From contig OY969783.1 in assembly GCA_963702995.1 (NCBI GenBank), positions 2,108,001 to 2,172,000 on the forward strand: DNA of 64,000 nucleotides. The letters are read 5' to 3'. The notes beneath the pieces were generated by a model that was given only the letters and a program-made list of their open reading frames with translations, made no database searches and was not told where the DNA came from. This document shows positions 11,984 to 20,214 of the stretch, one piece after another; the first letter of the stretch is position 1, and each line of letters begins with the position of its first letter. The DNA is from MFD04580-c1 sp963702995. GTDB lineage: Bacteria > Planctomycetota > Phycisphaerae > Tepidisphaerales > Tepidisphaeraceae. The translations under genes and the position numbers were made by a program.

Positions 11984-13630
11984 ATGGCGACGAACCCCCT
12001 GGCCGGACTTCCCGCGCCGAAGAACATCCTGATCGACGTGGCGGCCCTCGAGCGCGCCTACTACGCGAATCGGCCCGATGCGGCCGACGCGCGGCAGCTT
12101 GTCAGCTTTGGCACAAGCGGGCATCGCGGGACGAGCACCGACTCGACCTTCACCGAATCCCACATCCTCGCCATCACCCAGGCGATCTGCGAGTACCGCG
12201 CCGGCAAGGGGATTGATGGGCCGCTTTACATGGGCATGGATACGCACGCCCTGTCGGCCGCGGCGCAGCGCTCGGCGCTGGAGGTGCTGGCCGCCAACGG
12301 CGTGACGACCATCGTGCAAAAGGAGGGCGGCTTCACGCCGACGCCCGTCATCTCCTGGTCGATCCTCCGCTACAACCATAACCGAACCGAGCACCTTGCC
12401 GACGGGATCATCATCACGCCGTCGCACAACCCCCCTTCCGACGGCGGCTTCAAGTACAACCCGCCCAATGGTGGGCCGGCCGATACCGACATTACCGGCT
12501 GGGTGCAGGACCGGGCCAACGCCCTGCTTAAAGTGGGCAACACCGCCGTAAAGAAGATGCCGTACGAAGCCGCCCTGCGTGCCGCGACGACCCGGGCGGA
12601 CGACTTCGTCATCCCGTTCGTCAAAGACCTGCCAAACGTCGTTGACCTTGACGCGATCCGATCGGCCGGGGTGAAGATGGGCGCCGATCCGTTGGGCGGC
12701 GCGTCGGTCGGCTACTGGGGGCCGATCGCCGAACTGCACAAGCTGGATATCACGATCGTCAACCCCAAGGTTGACCCGACGTTCGCGTTCATGACGGTGG
12801 ATCATGACGGCAAGATCCGCATGGACTGCTCAAGCCCTTTTGCCATGGCCGGGCTGGTGAAGCTGAAGGATCAGTTCCAGGTTGCGTTCGGCAACGACCC
12901 GGATTCGGACCGGCATGGCATCGTGACCCCGTCGGCCGGGTTAATGAATCCGAACCATTACCTGGCGGTGGCGATCGAGTATCTCCTGTCGCATCGGCCG
13001 CACTGGCCGGGGACGGCGGCGGTGGGCAAGACGCTCGTCAGCAGCGGCATGATCGACCGCGTGGTAAACCGGCTGGGGCGGGTGCTGATGGAGGTGCCGG
13101 TCGGGTTTAAGTGGTTCGCGCCGGGCCTTTTCGACGGGACCTGCTGCTTCGGCGGGGAGGAGAGCGCGGGTGCCAGCTTCCTCCGCCGCGACGGGACGGT
13201 CTGGTCAACCGACAAAGACGGCATCATCATGAATCTGCTGGCGGGCGAGATCACCGCCCGCACCGGCAAGGACCCCGGCCAGCACTACGCGGCGCTGGCG
13301 GCCGAGTTTGGCGCACCGGCTTACACACGGATCGACGCGCCGGCGACGCCGGAGCAGAAGGCCGCGTTTAAGAAGTTGACCCCGGAAGCCGTGACGGCGA
13401 CCGAGTTGGCGGGTGAGCCGATCACCGCGAAGTTGACCCGCGCCCCCGGCAATAACGCCCTGATCGGCGGCCTGAAGGTCGAAACCGCAAGCGGCTGGTT
13501 CGCCGCCCGCCCGTCAGGCACGGAGAACATTTACAAGGTCTACGCCGAGAGCTTTAGGGGCGCTGCCCATCTCGCCGAGATCGTAACAGAAGCCCAGCAG
13601 GTCGTCGGCCACGCGCTCGCCGCCAGATAA
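11984..13630 (+). CDS. pgm: phosphoglucomutase (alpha-D-glucose phosphate-specific)
   Basis: This enzyme interconverts glucose 1-phosphate and glucose 6-phosphate, feeding glycogen and nucleotide-sugar synthesis. The protein has 548 residues, matching the E. coli Pgm type (546). Catalytic landmarks in order are the N-terminal FGTSGHRG, the phosphoserine loop IITPSHNPPSDGGFKYN (Ser about residue 147), the metal loop GNDPDSDRHGIVT, the sugar-binding GGEESAG and the phosphate-binding RPSGTENIYKVYAE. ATG 11984 is chosen because it gives the family's usual N-terminus; an ATG four codons upstream (11972) is also possible. It converges with nth, with only about 17 bases between the stop codons. Confidence 0.97.
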   Translation: MATNPLAGLPAPKNILIDVAALERAYYANRPDAADARQLVSFGTSGHRGTSTDSTFTESHILAITQAICEYRAGKGIDGPLYMGMDTHALSAAAQRSALEVLAANGVTTIVQKEGGFTPTPVISWSILRYNHNRTEHLADGIIITPSHNPPSDGGFKYNPPNGGPADTDITGWVQDRANALLKVGNTAVKKMPYEAALRAATTRADDFVIPFVKDLPNVVDLDAIRSAGVKMGADPLGGASVGYWGPIAELHKLDITIVNPKVDPTFAFMTVDHDGKIRMDCSSPFAMAGLVKLKDQFQVAFGNDPDSDRHGIVTPSAGLMNPNHYLAVAIEYLLSHRPHWPGTAAVGKTLVSSGMIDRVVNRLGRVLMEVPVGFKWFAPGLFDGTCCFGGEESAGASFLRRDGTVWSTDKDGIIMNLLAGEITARTGKDPGQHYAALAAEFGAPAYTRIDAPATPEQKAAFKKLTPEAVTATELAGEPITAKLTRAPGNNALIGGLKVETASGWFAARPSGTENIYKVYAESFRGAAHLAEIVTEAQQVVGHALAAR

Positions 13631-13683
13631 AACGGGGAGCCTCCCCTTTATTCGGCGTCCGAAACGGGGAGGCTCCCCGTTTT
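13631..13683. terminator. twin hairpins at the pgm/nth convergence
   Basis: Two related GC stems sit at the convergent gene ends. The first (GGGGA at 13634-13638 with TCCCC at 13642-13646, followed by TTTA) is directly after the pgm stop. The second (AAACGGGGA at 13662-13670 with TCCCCGTTT at 13674-13682) is stronger and lies inside the last codons of nth. Together they could end transcription in both directions. Confidence 0.6.
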
Positions 13684-14373
13684 GAGGCCGCGAGTCTTTT
13701 TTGCGCTGATCAGCTTGGGGCCTGCGGGGCAGGACGGCAACAGTGGGCAGGATTCGCAGGCGGGCTTCCGCGCGGTGCAATCGGCGCGGCCGTGGTGGAT
13801 CAGAAGGTGTGACCAGAGCGCCCAATCTTGCCGCGGGACGAGCGGGATGAGGTCGTGCTCGATCTTCACCGCGTCGGAGACGTGGTCCGTTAGGCCCAGC
13901 CGGTTGGCGACGCGCGTTACGTGCGTATCGACCGTTACCCCGACATTGATCCCGAAGGCATTCCCCAGCACCACGTTCGCCGTCTTGCGGCCGACGCCCG
14001 CGAGCGCCGTCAACTCCTCCATCGTCCGCGGGACCTCCCCGCCATACTGCTCTACCAGGGCGGCCGCCATCGCCCGAATGCTCTTGGCCTTGTTGCGAAA
14101 GAAGCCGGTGGACTGGATATCCCGTTCCAACTCATCGGGCGGAGCATCGGCGAACGCCTTGGCCGTCCGGTACTTCTTGAAGAGCACCTTCGTCACGAGG
14201 TTCACCCGGTCGTCCGTACATTGGGCCGAGAGGATCGTCGCGATCAGCAATTGCAGCGGCGACGCGTAATCGAGCCGGCACTTCGCCTGCGGGTACGTCT
14301 GTTTCAGGATCGGCAGGACGGCCGCCACCCGCGACTGTCGCTGGGCCAGTTTCTTGGAGGGTGCTCTGGGCAT
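13648..14373 (-). CDS. nth: endonuclease III
   Basis: This is a base-excision repair DNA glycosylase/AP lyase acting on oxidised pyrimidines. The 241-residue protein carries the helix-hairpin-helix LAGVGRKTANVVLG with catalytic Lys130, the catalytic Asp149 in TVDTHVTRVANRLGL, and the C-terminal 4Fe-4S ligands C199, C206, C209 and C215 (C-x6-C-x2-C-x5-C). The N-terminus is slightly longer than E. coli Nth (211 residues), with the extra length also in the C-terminal tail. That tail, GLKTGSLPVSDAE, is encoded by the stem of the terminator-like hairpin shared with pgm. Downstream of this, nothing else is in the operon. Identification is secure. Confidence 0.97.
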   Translation of the reverse strand: MPRAPSKKLAQRQSRVAAVLPILKQTYPQAKCRLDYASPLQLLIATILSAQCTDDRVNLVTKVLFKKYRTAKAFADAPPDELERDIQSTGFFRNKAKSIRAMAAALVEQYGGEVPRTMEELTALAGVGRKTANVVLGNAFGINVGVTVDTHVTRVANRLGLTDHVSDAVKIEHDLIPLVPRQDWALWSHLLIHHGRADCTARKPACESCPLLPSCPAGPKLISAKKTRGLKTGSLPVSDAE

Positions 14374-14418
14374 GCGTGCGAGGGATTCGTGACCGGAAAA
14401 GCCTGTCTAGTGGATGAC

Positions 14419-14988
14419 TCAATGGATGGTGATCGTATGGGTCGGCGCCAGCCCTGCGCTCAATAAGACCATCCCCAGAAGCAGGCCAAGCATCAGGGTC
14501 AGCAAGGTGACGCTTTCTCGGTGATAGCGGTCAAACTTCTCCTTGGCGGGGTTGGCAAGATCGGGCTCGTCGGCGTGATCGATATATTCCTGCCGATACT
14601 TCCAGACCTGCGGCTCGATGATCTGCCGATCGTAAAATAGGATCGCGACCGCGCCGACAAACAGGGCCGACCGACTCAGGTGCAGAAGCCAGAATCGTGA
14701 CGGGTCGATGATGACCCACTGGGCGATCAGCGCGAGCAGCAGCCCTCCGCCACAGATCAACTCAATTTTCCCGAGCACCTTCAGCAGGTCGGCCACGATC
14801 GACCCGGCGAGCAGCGTGCCGTGCTGCCCTTCCAGGTTGACGCTTAGCACAGTCGGCAGGAGAGGGTTGTTCTCCCGAACGGTCCGGAAGATCACCTGTG
14901 CGGCGATCGCGATGAAGAGCACGCCGCCGAACCAGGTGGACAGCGACAACCAGTAGAGCATCTGCACGAAGTCGAAGGCGGGTGGCAT
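14419..14988 (-). CDS. DUF4149-like integral membrane protein
   Basis: This encodes 189 residues from ATG 14988, preferred over the longer open frame to 15081 because it begins directly before the first membrane helix. About four transmembrane segments are visible: FVQMLYWLSLSTWFGGVLFI, ADLLKVLGKIELICGGGLLL, a helix around LHLSRSALFVGAVAILF, and the C-terminal TLLTLMLGLLLGMVLLSAGL. A charged loop (EPQVWKYRQEYIDHADEPD) ends in FDRYHRES just before the last helix. The N-terminal W-x-G-G pattern and the FDRYHR-type motif fit the DUF4149/TMEM205-like family, whose function is unknown. It is the next gene upstream of nth on the same strand, with a 45-base gap. Confidence 0.75.
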   Translation of the reverse strand: MPPAFDFVQMLYWLSLSTWFGGVLFIAIAAQVIFRTVRENNPLLPTVLSVNLEGQHGTLLAGSIVADLLKVLGKIELICGGGLLLALIAQWVIIDPSRFWLLHLSRSALFVGAVAILFYDRQIIEPQVWKYRQEYIDHADEPDLANPAKEKFDRYHRESVTLLTLMLGLLLGMVLLSAGLAPTHTITIH

Positions 14989-15108
14989 GGCCGGAGTATA
15001 CGGTGCGCGATCGCGATTTTCTGTTACCGCGGCCGGGCCGCCCCGATCGACGCGGCCGCCGCGTCTATCCGACGCGGCCACCCCCGCGCGATCGGCCCCT
15101 TGATCCCT

Positions 15109-16182
15109 TCAAGGCTTGGGGTGCCCGTCATCCCCCGGCTTAATCAGCGGATGGATCTGCTCCTCAAGCTCTTCGGCCTTCTGAGTCGCTTCGTTGAGCG
15201 GCAGGCCCGGCTTGAGCCCCGGCCGCTTGTGGCCGATGCGCGTGAGCCACGCGTCGCAGAGGATCTTGCGACGCTGCGCGATCAGCGCGAGCTTCTCCTT
15301 GCCGCCGAGCTCATCGACCGGCGGCTCCCCTTTCAGGTCCGGCGCCACCGTGAAGCCGAGGTATTTCAGGACTTGTTCGGCCATGACCCAGTGACCCGCG
15401 TCGCCCGGGTGGACGCCGTCGGCCGCCAGGGCGAAAGTGGGGTCCGACTTCTCATGCTCGGTCAGGTACGCGGCCATCGGGCCGTGAAGGTCGATCACCT
15501 GCCAGCCCGAAGCCACCCGCTGTTCAAGAAGCCACTGGCCGTACCGTGCCAGCACGTCGTCGTATTTTTCGTACGGTCTAGAGTAGCCATACTCGCCCGC
15601 TCCATCGGGCAAGGCCTTGTGGTGAGCCTGGGCGGGCCGGGCGTCGTATGGCGGCGGGGTCAAAATGACGACGGGGACGCCGTCCGCCTTCACGCGCTCG
15701 ACAAGGCGGCGCATGCCGTCCTGGTATCGGGCGAAGCGGTCTTCCGCGAAGGGGTGGTAGATCCCGTCGTTCATCCCGTAGCAGGCGAAGACGAGGTCGG
15801 GCTTCCAGTTTTCGGCCGCCAAAGTTCGCAGCGCGCGGTCGAGCCGTTCGTGCACGTCCGGGCGCGGGTAAGGATGCTCCTTCTCCGACAGCCCGCTGGC
15901 CGTTTCGCTCGACAGGCCCAGGTCGAGCAGTTCGAAACGGCGATCGGGGAGGTGCGTGACGAGCCATGCGTCGATGTCGTCAACGTAGCCGCCGGCGTAG
16001 GTGATGCTGTCGCCGATGAAGAGGATTCGGTGAACGCCCGCCAGTCGGGCCAGGGGCGCTGGCGCTTCGGTCGGCGGGGCTTTGTCGTCGGCCCTCAAGG
16101 GGCGGATCGAGATGAGTAACGTCAGCAAAGGGCTTATCACCGCGAGCAGCAGGATGGGTCGGATGGTGCGTCGGGTCGGCAT
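15109..16182 (-). CDS. exported SGNH/GDSL-family hydrolase
   Basis: This encodes 357 residues beginning with a Sec signal peptide (RRTIRPILLLAVISPLLTLL) that would be cleaved near IRPLRADD. The SGNH esterase blocks follow in order: block I FIGDSITYAGGY with the nucleophile Ser, the Gly block around LDLGLSSET, block III YGMNDGIYHP with the Asn, and block V DGVHPGDAGHWVMAEQVL with the Asp-x-x-His pair. The family hydrolyses ester bonds in lipids or acetylated sugars, and planctomycetes encode many such enzymes for polysaccharide deacetylation; the real substrate cannot be read here. A C-terminal helical extension of about 80 residues follows the catalytic domain. Confidence 0.9.
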   Translation of the reverse strand: MPTRRTIRPILLLAVISPLLTLLISIRPLRADDKAPPTEAPAPLARLAGVHRILFIGDSITYAGGYVDDIDAWLVTHLPDRRFELLDLGLSSETASGLSEKEHPYPRPDVHERLDRALRTLAAENWKPDLVFACYGMNDGIYHPFAEDRFARYQDGMRRLVERVKADGVPVVILTPPPYDARPAQAHHKALPDGAGEYGYSRPYEKYDDVLARYGQWLLEQRVASGWQVIDLHGPMAAYLTEHEKSDPTFALAADGVHPGDAGHWVMAEQVLKYLGFTVAPDLKGEPPVDELGGKEKLALIAQRRKILCDAWLTRIGHKRPGLKPGLPLNEATQKAEELEEQIHPLIKPGDDGHPKP

Positions 16183-16396
16183 GCCGTCGTCTCCGTGAGG
16201 CCGGGAGGATGAGGTTAAGAGGGCTTTTAGCGGCTGTAACGGTATTGCGAGCGTGGGTCGGCCGCAACCGGTCCGGACCGCGCCATGCAGAATCTTGAGC
16301 AGGTTGGTCTGAACATCGCCGCTTCAGATAGACTGGCCGCCCGCAACGACGCTTTCCGTCAGTATCGCAACGGGCCGCACCGGGTCGGGAGTTACC

Positions 16397-18169
16397 ATGA
16401 TGATCCAGTTTGCACGGCGTGGTTCCGGACGTTCGGCGCCGACCCTGTCGCACGCCCCCGTCGTTGAGGAGCTGGAGTCGCGGGCGCTGCTGTCAGCCTC
16501 GGCCGCGACAGTCCCCACGCAGTCCGCTTTTCGACCGGTGAGCCCTGTCCGGTCCGTGGCGGCCGCCTCCACGAGCGGCCATGTCCCCCTGGGCGGCAAT
16601 CTCAACTTCCAGAATGACCGCGTGCAGGATCATCCCTTCGTGGATCTGGTGAAGGCGACGCGGGGCTTTTACAACGCCTCGGGCGGTCTGTCCTCGACGG
16701 ACGGCAACGGCTGGCCGACGCAGGATTTCAGCTTCTCGGCCGCCGACAATTCCGAGTATGGCGTGGCGATCGCGGCCGGCGTCTACAAACTCTCCTTCAC
16801 CGGGCCGGCCGCCACGACGGTCGCCTGGAGCCCCAGCGCCCCCGGGCCGCGCTCAGCGCCCTCGGTGGTCAACCTGGGCAGCCAGCCCGCGGTCAAGGTG
16901 ACCAAGACCGGCTACACGGCGGCGACAGGTTTGACGACGTACGACGTGACCGTCCCGAGCGGCGTTTACACCCTGGCGCTGACGTTCACGCACTCCGGCG
17001 GCGGTGTGAAGAACATTCGCCTTCTGCAGCCGGGGTATTCGGCCGCCAGCGCCCCGGTCTACACGAGCGCCTACCTGAACCTGCTCAAGACGCTCGGCCC
17101 GGATGTCACCCGGTTCATGGACTTCACGCGGACGAATAACAGCACCCTCGCCAACTGGTCGGACCGGAGCCACGTCACCGATGCCAGCTATTGGCAGAAA
17201 GGCGTGCCGTGGGAGGATGTCATCCTCCTGGCCAACACGCTTCACAAGGGAGTCTGGGTCAATCTCCCGGCTCACGCGACGGACGATTACGTCACCCACC
17301 TGGCGAACCTGCTCCGCACGACGCTCGCGTCGGACCTGCCGATCTACGTCGAATACAGCAACGAGGTCTGGAACAGTTCGTTCGAGGCGTACCGTTTCAA
17401 CCTGAGCCAGGCCGGCGCGGAAGTGGTGGCGGCCGCCAGGGCGGGGAAACTGACCGACCTCAATTACGACCACCTGAAGGTCGATACGAGCCAGCCAACC
17501 GGCGGCGCCAACATTGGCACCTGGGCCGACCGGCGCTACGCCCGGCGCGTGAAGCAAATTTCCGACCTGTTCAGGGCGGCGTGGGTGTCGGCGCACCAGG
17601 GTTCGCCGATCAACGGGCGGGTTCGGGTGATCCTCGGCGGGCAGGCGGCGAACCTGGGGCGGTTTGATAACGAGCTCAAATACCTCTCGGCGATTTATGG
17701 CGCTCCGAGCACCTACCTCTATGGCCTGGCGATCGCCCCCTACGTGAACCTTGGCCAGTACGCGGACTCGAGCGGGGATTCTCATGTGACCGAGGCGCAG
17801 GTTATTGCGGGCCTGACGTCAAGCCTTGCCGGCTATCAGAGCAAGGGCGTCTTCCCGGCGGCCGTCGCCAAGGCGAAGGTATATGGCTTGAAGCTGGAGG
17901 CGTATGAGGGAGGCTTTGATACCTATGGGTCGCTGAACGTCGCCTCGAAGGCGGCCGCCATGCACGATCCGAAGATCGAGTCCCTGATGACCCAGTACCT
18001 GAACCTCTGGTATCGTAGCGGCGGTGATCAGTTCAACTGGTATACGCTGGGCGCTCGGAGCTACAGCACGCTCTTCGGGTCGTGGTCGATCACGGACACG
18101 ATCAACAACTATACGGAGCCGAAAGAACTCGGCTTTATCGCGGTCCGCAACGAGGCGCCGCCGAAATGA
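16397..18169 (+). CDS. LEPR-XLL surface protein with glycoside-hydrolase-like (clan A) domain
   Basis: This encodes 590 residues. The N-terminus carries a LEPR-XLL-like motif (VVEELESRALLSASA, about residues 23-37), characteristic of exported planctomycete surface proteins. A beta-rich module follows up to about residue 210 (HPFVDLVKATRGF, a carbohydrate-binding-like fold by guess). The larger C-terminal domain contains DVTRFMDFTRTN and, importantly, LPIYVEYSNEVWNSSFEAYR, which resembles the acid/base Asn-Glu motif of clan GH-A hydrolases. I therefore infer a polysaccharide-active enzyme, without knowing the substrate. ATG 16397 has a GGGAG site upstream. A 22-bp palindrome follows the stop. 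The other LEPR-XLL gene is at 30189. Confidence 0.8.
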   Translation: MMIQFARRGSGRSAPTLSHAPVVEELESRALLSASAATVPTQSAFRPVSPVRSVAAASTSGHVPLGGNLNFQNDRVQDHPFVDLVKATRGFYNASGGLSSTDGNGWPTQDFSFSAADNSEYGVAIAAGVYKLSFTGPAATTVAWSPSAPGPRSAPSVVNLGSQPAVKVTKTGYTAATGLTTYDVTVPSGVYTLALTFTHSGGGVKNIRLLQPGYSAASAPVYTSAYLNLLKTLGPDVTRFMDFTRTNNSTLANWSDRSHVTDASYWQKGVPWEDVILLANTLHKGVWVNLPAHATDDYVTHLANLLRTTLASDLPIYVEYSNEVWNSSFEAYRFNLSQAGAEVVAAARAGKLTDLNYDHLKVDTSQPTGGANIGTWADRRYARRVKQISDLFRAAWVSAHQGSPINGRVRVILGGQAANLGRFDNELKYLSAIYGAPSTYLYGLAIAPYVNLGQYADSSGDSHVTEAQVIAGLTSSLAGYQSKGVFPAAVAKAKVYGLKLEAYEGGFDTYGSLNVASKAAAMHDPKIESLMTQYLNLWYRSGGDQFNWYTLGARSYSTLFGSWSITDTINNYTEPKELGFIAVRNEAPPK

Positions 18170-18210
18170 GTGGTGTGCCTCGCCTGGAACAGAGGCAGGT
18201 TCATGATGTG

Positions 18211-18286
18211 GCAGGCACACTCCGTGTGCCGTCCGCCCCGTCGGTGGATTGACGCGGATGAGCCACGGCACACGGAGTGTGCCTGC
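18211..18286. repeat. 22-bp perfect inverted repeat, family B
   Basis: The arms are GCAGGCACACTCCGTGTGCC plus GT (18211-18232) and their exact complement (18265-18286), with a 32-base loop. Each arm itself contains a GGCACAC/GTGTGCC palindrome. It sits between the LEPR-XLL gene and the convergent amidase gene, so it could also act as a shared transcript end. Confidence 0.8.
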
Positions 18287-18348
18287 TACCAAGGTGATTC
18301 ACGCGATTGGGGGGTCGGACAGTCGTTCTCGGGGGCTCCGTTCCCGGA

Positions 18349-18981
18349 TCACTCATCCCCTCGAACCGCCGCCCGGATGGCCTCCAGGTCGAAATGTTCG
18401 CCGGGGCAGCGGGTCTTGCCTGTGATGTCGCCGTGGACGTAAACGCAGTCGCTGGGCAGGTCGTAACGGCGGCAGAGGTAGCGGGTAAGCAGACTCAGGC
18501 TCTGCATCTGTTTATAGCTGGGCTGGTGATGGTCAAAGTTGCCCACCAGGCAGATCCCGATGCCGTGGTTGTTGTAATATTCATCCTTGGTATAGCAATG
18601 GGCGCCGTGGGTCTGCTCGGTCCAGCGCGGGCCGACTTCGATCTCCCCATCCTCGGTATCGGTGCCGTTGCCGATCACGAAGTGATACCCAAGCTCGGCC
18701 CAGCCCTTATCGCGGTGGGCACGATCGAACCGGCCGGCGCCGCCGAGCTCGGTCGCGCTGTGATGAATGACGATGCATTCCCACCGCGCGGCCTCCTGCG
18801 GCGGGATCCACCCCAGCGCCCGGGAGGTGTCATCGGGAAGGATCGGCGGGCGGCTGCGGTGCGGCACCAGCGACGCCTGGGCGGAGTGCCCGTGCTGCCC
18901 GGCGTGCCATGAGGCGAACGCCGTCAGCGGGACCAGGGCGGCGATGAACCAGATTGAACTGGGGACGTTCTTCATTCGCAC
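18349..18981 (-). CDS. N-acetylmuramoyl-L-alanine amidase (Amidase_2/PGRP fold), membrane-anchored or exported
   Basis: This encodes 210 residues. It starts at GTG 18981 or ATG 18975. A hydrophobic N-terminal segment (SSIWFIAALVPLTAFASWHA) acts as signal peptide or anchor. The peptidoglycan-recognition amidase domain has the zinc ligands expected of the family: the first His in CIVIHHSATE, a second His in VYVHGDITG and the Cys of KTRCPGEHFD, with the catalytic-region Tyr in ELGYHFVIGNGT. The enzyme would cut the bond between MurNAc and L-Ala in the cell wall, for turnover or recycling. It converges with the LEPR-XLL glycosidase-like gene across the family B palindrome. Confidence 0.92.
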   Translation of the reverse strand: MRMKNVPSSIWFIAALVPLTAFASWHAGQHGHSAQASLVPHRSRPPILPDDTSRALGWIPPQEAARWECIVIHHSATELGGAGRFDRAHRDKGWAELGYHFVIGNGTDTEDGEIEVGPRWTEQTHGAHCYTKDEYYNNHGIGICLVGNFDHHQPSYKQMQSLSLLTRYLCRRYDLPSDCVYVHGDITGKTRCPGEHFDLEAIRAAVRGDE

Positions 18982-19335
18982 AAAGCCCTGTTCGGGTGAC
19001 GGCGGGACCGCCGGGCCGGGGGCGGCGCCGACACCCTTATTTCGTGTCGCGCCCGTGGGCCGCGTTAAACTTTGCGCGGCGGGGGCGATCAGCGGCTTGC
19101 GGCACCTTGATTCGGAGCGAAAAACGCGTTCTCAGGCCCGATAACTGAAGATCCAATGCGTTGGCGCCGTGGGCCGTTCCAGGCACGATCGCGGGCGCGC
19201 GAGGAGGCGATCCAATGTGCCGCCGGTGAGGGCACCGGCGGGCCTTCTGGCCGGTCGGCAACACCGCCGGTGAGGGAACTGGCGGCGCTGATTCGTGGGC
19301 CGTGACACGTTGTTTTCGATGGAACGAGCCACACG
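18982..19335. other. 354-base intergenic stretch with paired hairpins
   Basis: I see no gene here. The right part contains two closely related hairpins (19220-19241 and 19264-19285). The rest is unremarkable GC-rich sequence. Confidence 0.6.
19220..19285. repeat. tandem pair of CCGCCGGT hairpins
   Basis: Two stem-loops are spaced 44 bases apart: CCGCCGGT-GAGGGC-ACCGGCGG (19220-19241) and CCGCCGGT-GAGGGA-ACTGGCGG (19264-19285). The second has one compensable mismatch. They lie just downstream of the NUDT22-like gene on the minus strand and could be a REP-type element or a double terminator without a T-run. Confidence 0.6.
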
Positions 19336-20214
19336 TTACGCGGTCACCCGCGCGGCGGCCGCTTCGAACCAGGGCGCGCCGAGCGCCGCTCGGCCCCACA
19401 GCAGCAGCGCGGCGACAGCGACCGGCGTCAGTTGTGGGTCCGATAAATAGGGCTCGATGCCGACGGGCGTCGCGGGGACCGCGAGGCTCGCATTGTGCTC
19501 CGACTGATCGACCTGCCGCTCAAGCTCGGCGCGGGTCCGGGTGCATTTCACCCGGAACATCAGCTCCAGTTGGCGCAGGGACTCATCCTCGACAAAGCCG
19601 GCACAGCGGATCTCGGTGAGATCCGATTCTTGCAGCGACAGTTCCTCCCGCAGTTCGCGGCGGACGGTCGCAAAGACGTCCGGCGCGGCGGGGCCCGCGC
19701 TGGCGGATCGGCTCTCATTAACGCCCCGCGCCGCCTCCCCGCCATCGACTGGTTCCAGGCATCCGGAAAAAGGGTGGACGCGGCTTGGGTAATAGGCGAC
19801 GCGGGCATTGCGTCGCCCGAGCATGAGGTACCCGTCGGCCGTCTCCAGGGCGGGGCTCACCCCCAGCGGGTTGGCCAGTGCCGATCGGCCGAAGCGATCG
19901 GCGATGTGGGGGTTCATCATGTTGGTCCCCATGAACATTTTGTACGAGGTGAGGCTCAGCGTCAGATCGAGAGCGGCATCGGTGGCGCGGTATGACTCGA
20001 GGCGGCACATCGCCCCGTCGAACAGATGAACGCCCGGCCGCGAGGCGGCCGCTTCCCACGCCGCGTCGATCTGGGCCTGTACCTCAGGCGGAGGCTCGTA
20101 CCGGGCCGGCGACCACGCGCATCGGACGTCGTCCGGCCCCCAGTCGCCGAGCGCGTGGAGTCGCGGTCGAGGCGGCGGGCGCGGGCCTGGGCCACTCAGT
20201 GCGGCGGCGCTCAA
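19336..20214 (-). CDS. NUDT22-like Nudix hydrolase domain protein
   Basis: This encodes 292 residues from a TTG start at 20214 that overlaps the stop of the histidine kinase gene (TTGA), which suggests translational coupling. The central segment LTSYKMFMGTN...NPLGVSPALETADGYLMLGRR matches the layout of human NUDT22, a UDP-glucose/UDP-galactose diphosphatase. Like NUDT22, this protein has a non-standard Nudix box: VRRELREELSLQESDL keeps the R-E-L-x-E-E core but the upstream G-x5-E part is altered (SGCLEPVDGG). The substrate may be a nucleotide sugar, by analogy only. I cannot exclude a longer N-terminus, but the upstream frame is then shadow sequence of the kinase gene. Confidence 0.75.
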   Translation of the reverse strand: MSAAALSGPGPRPPPRPRLHALGDWGPDDVRCAWSPARYEPPPEVQAQIDAAWEAAASRPGVHLFDGAMCRLESYRATDAALDLTLSLTSYKMFMGTNMMNPHIADRFGRSALANPLGVSPALETADGYLMLGRRNARVAYYPSRVHPFSGCLEPVDGGEAARGVNESRSASAGPAAPDVFATVRRELREELSLQESDLTEIRCAGFVEDESLRQLELMFRVKCTRTRAELERQVDQSEHNASLAVPATPVGIEPYLSDPQLTPVAVAALLLWGRAALGAPWFEAAAARVTA

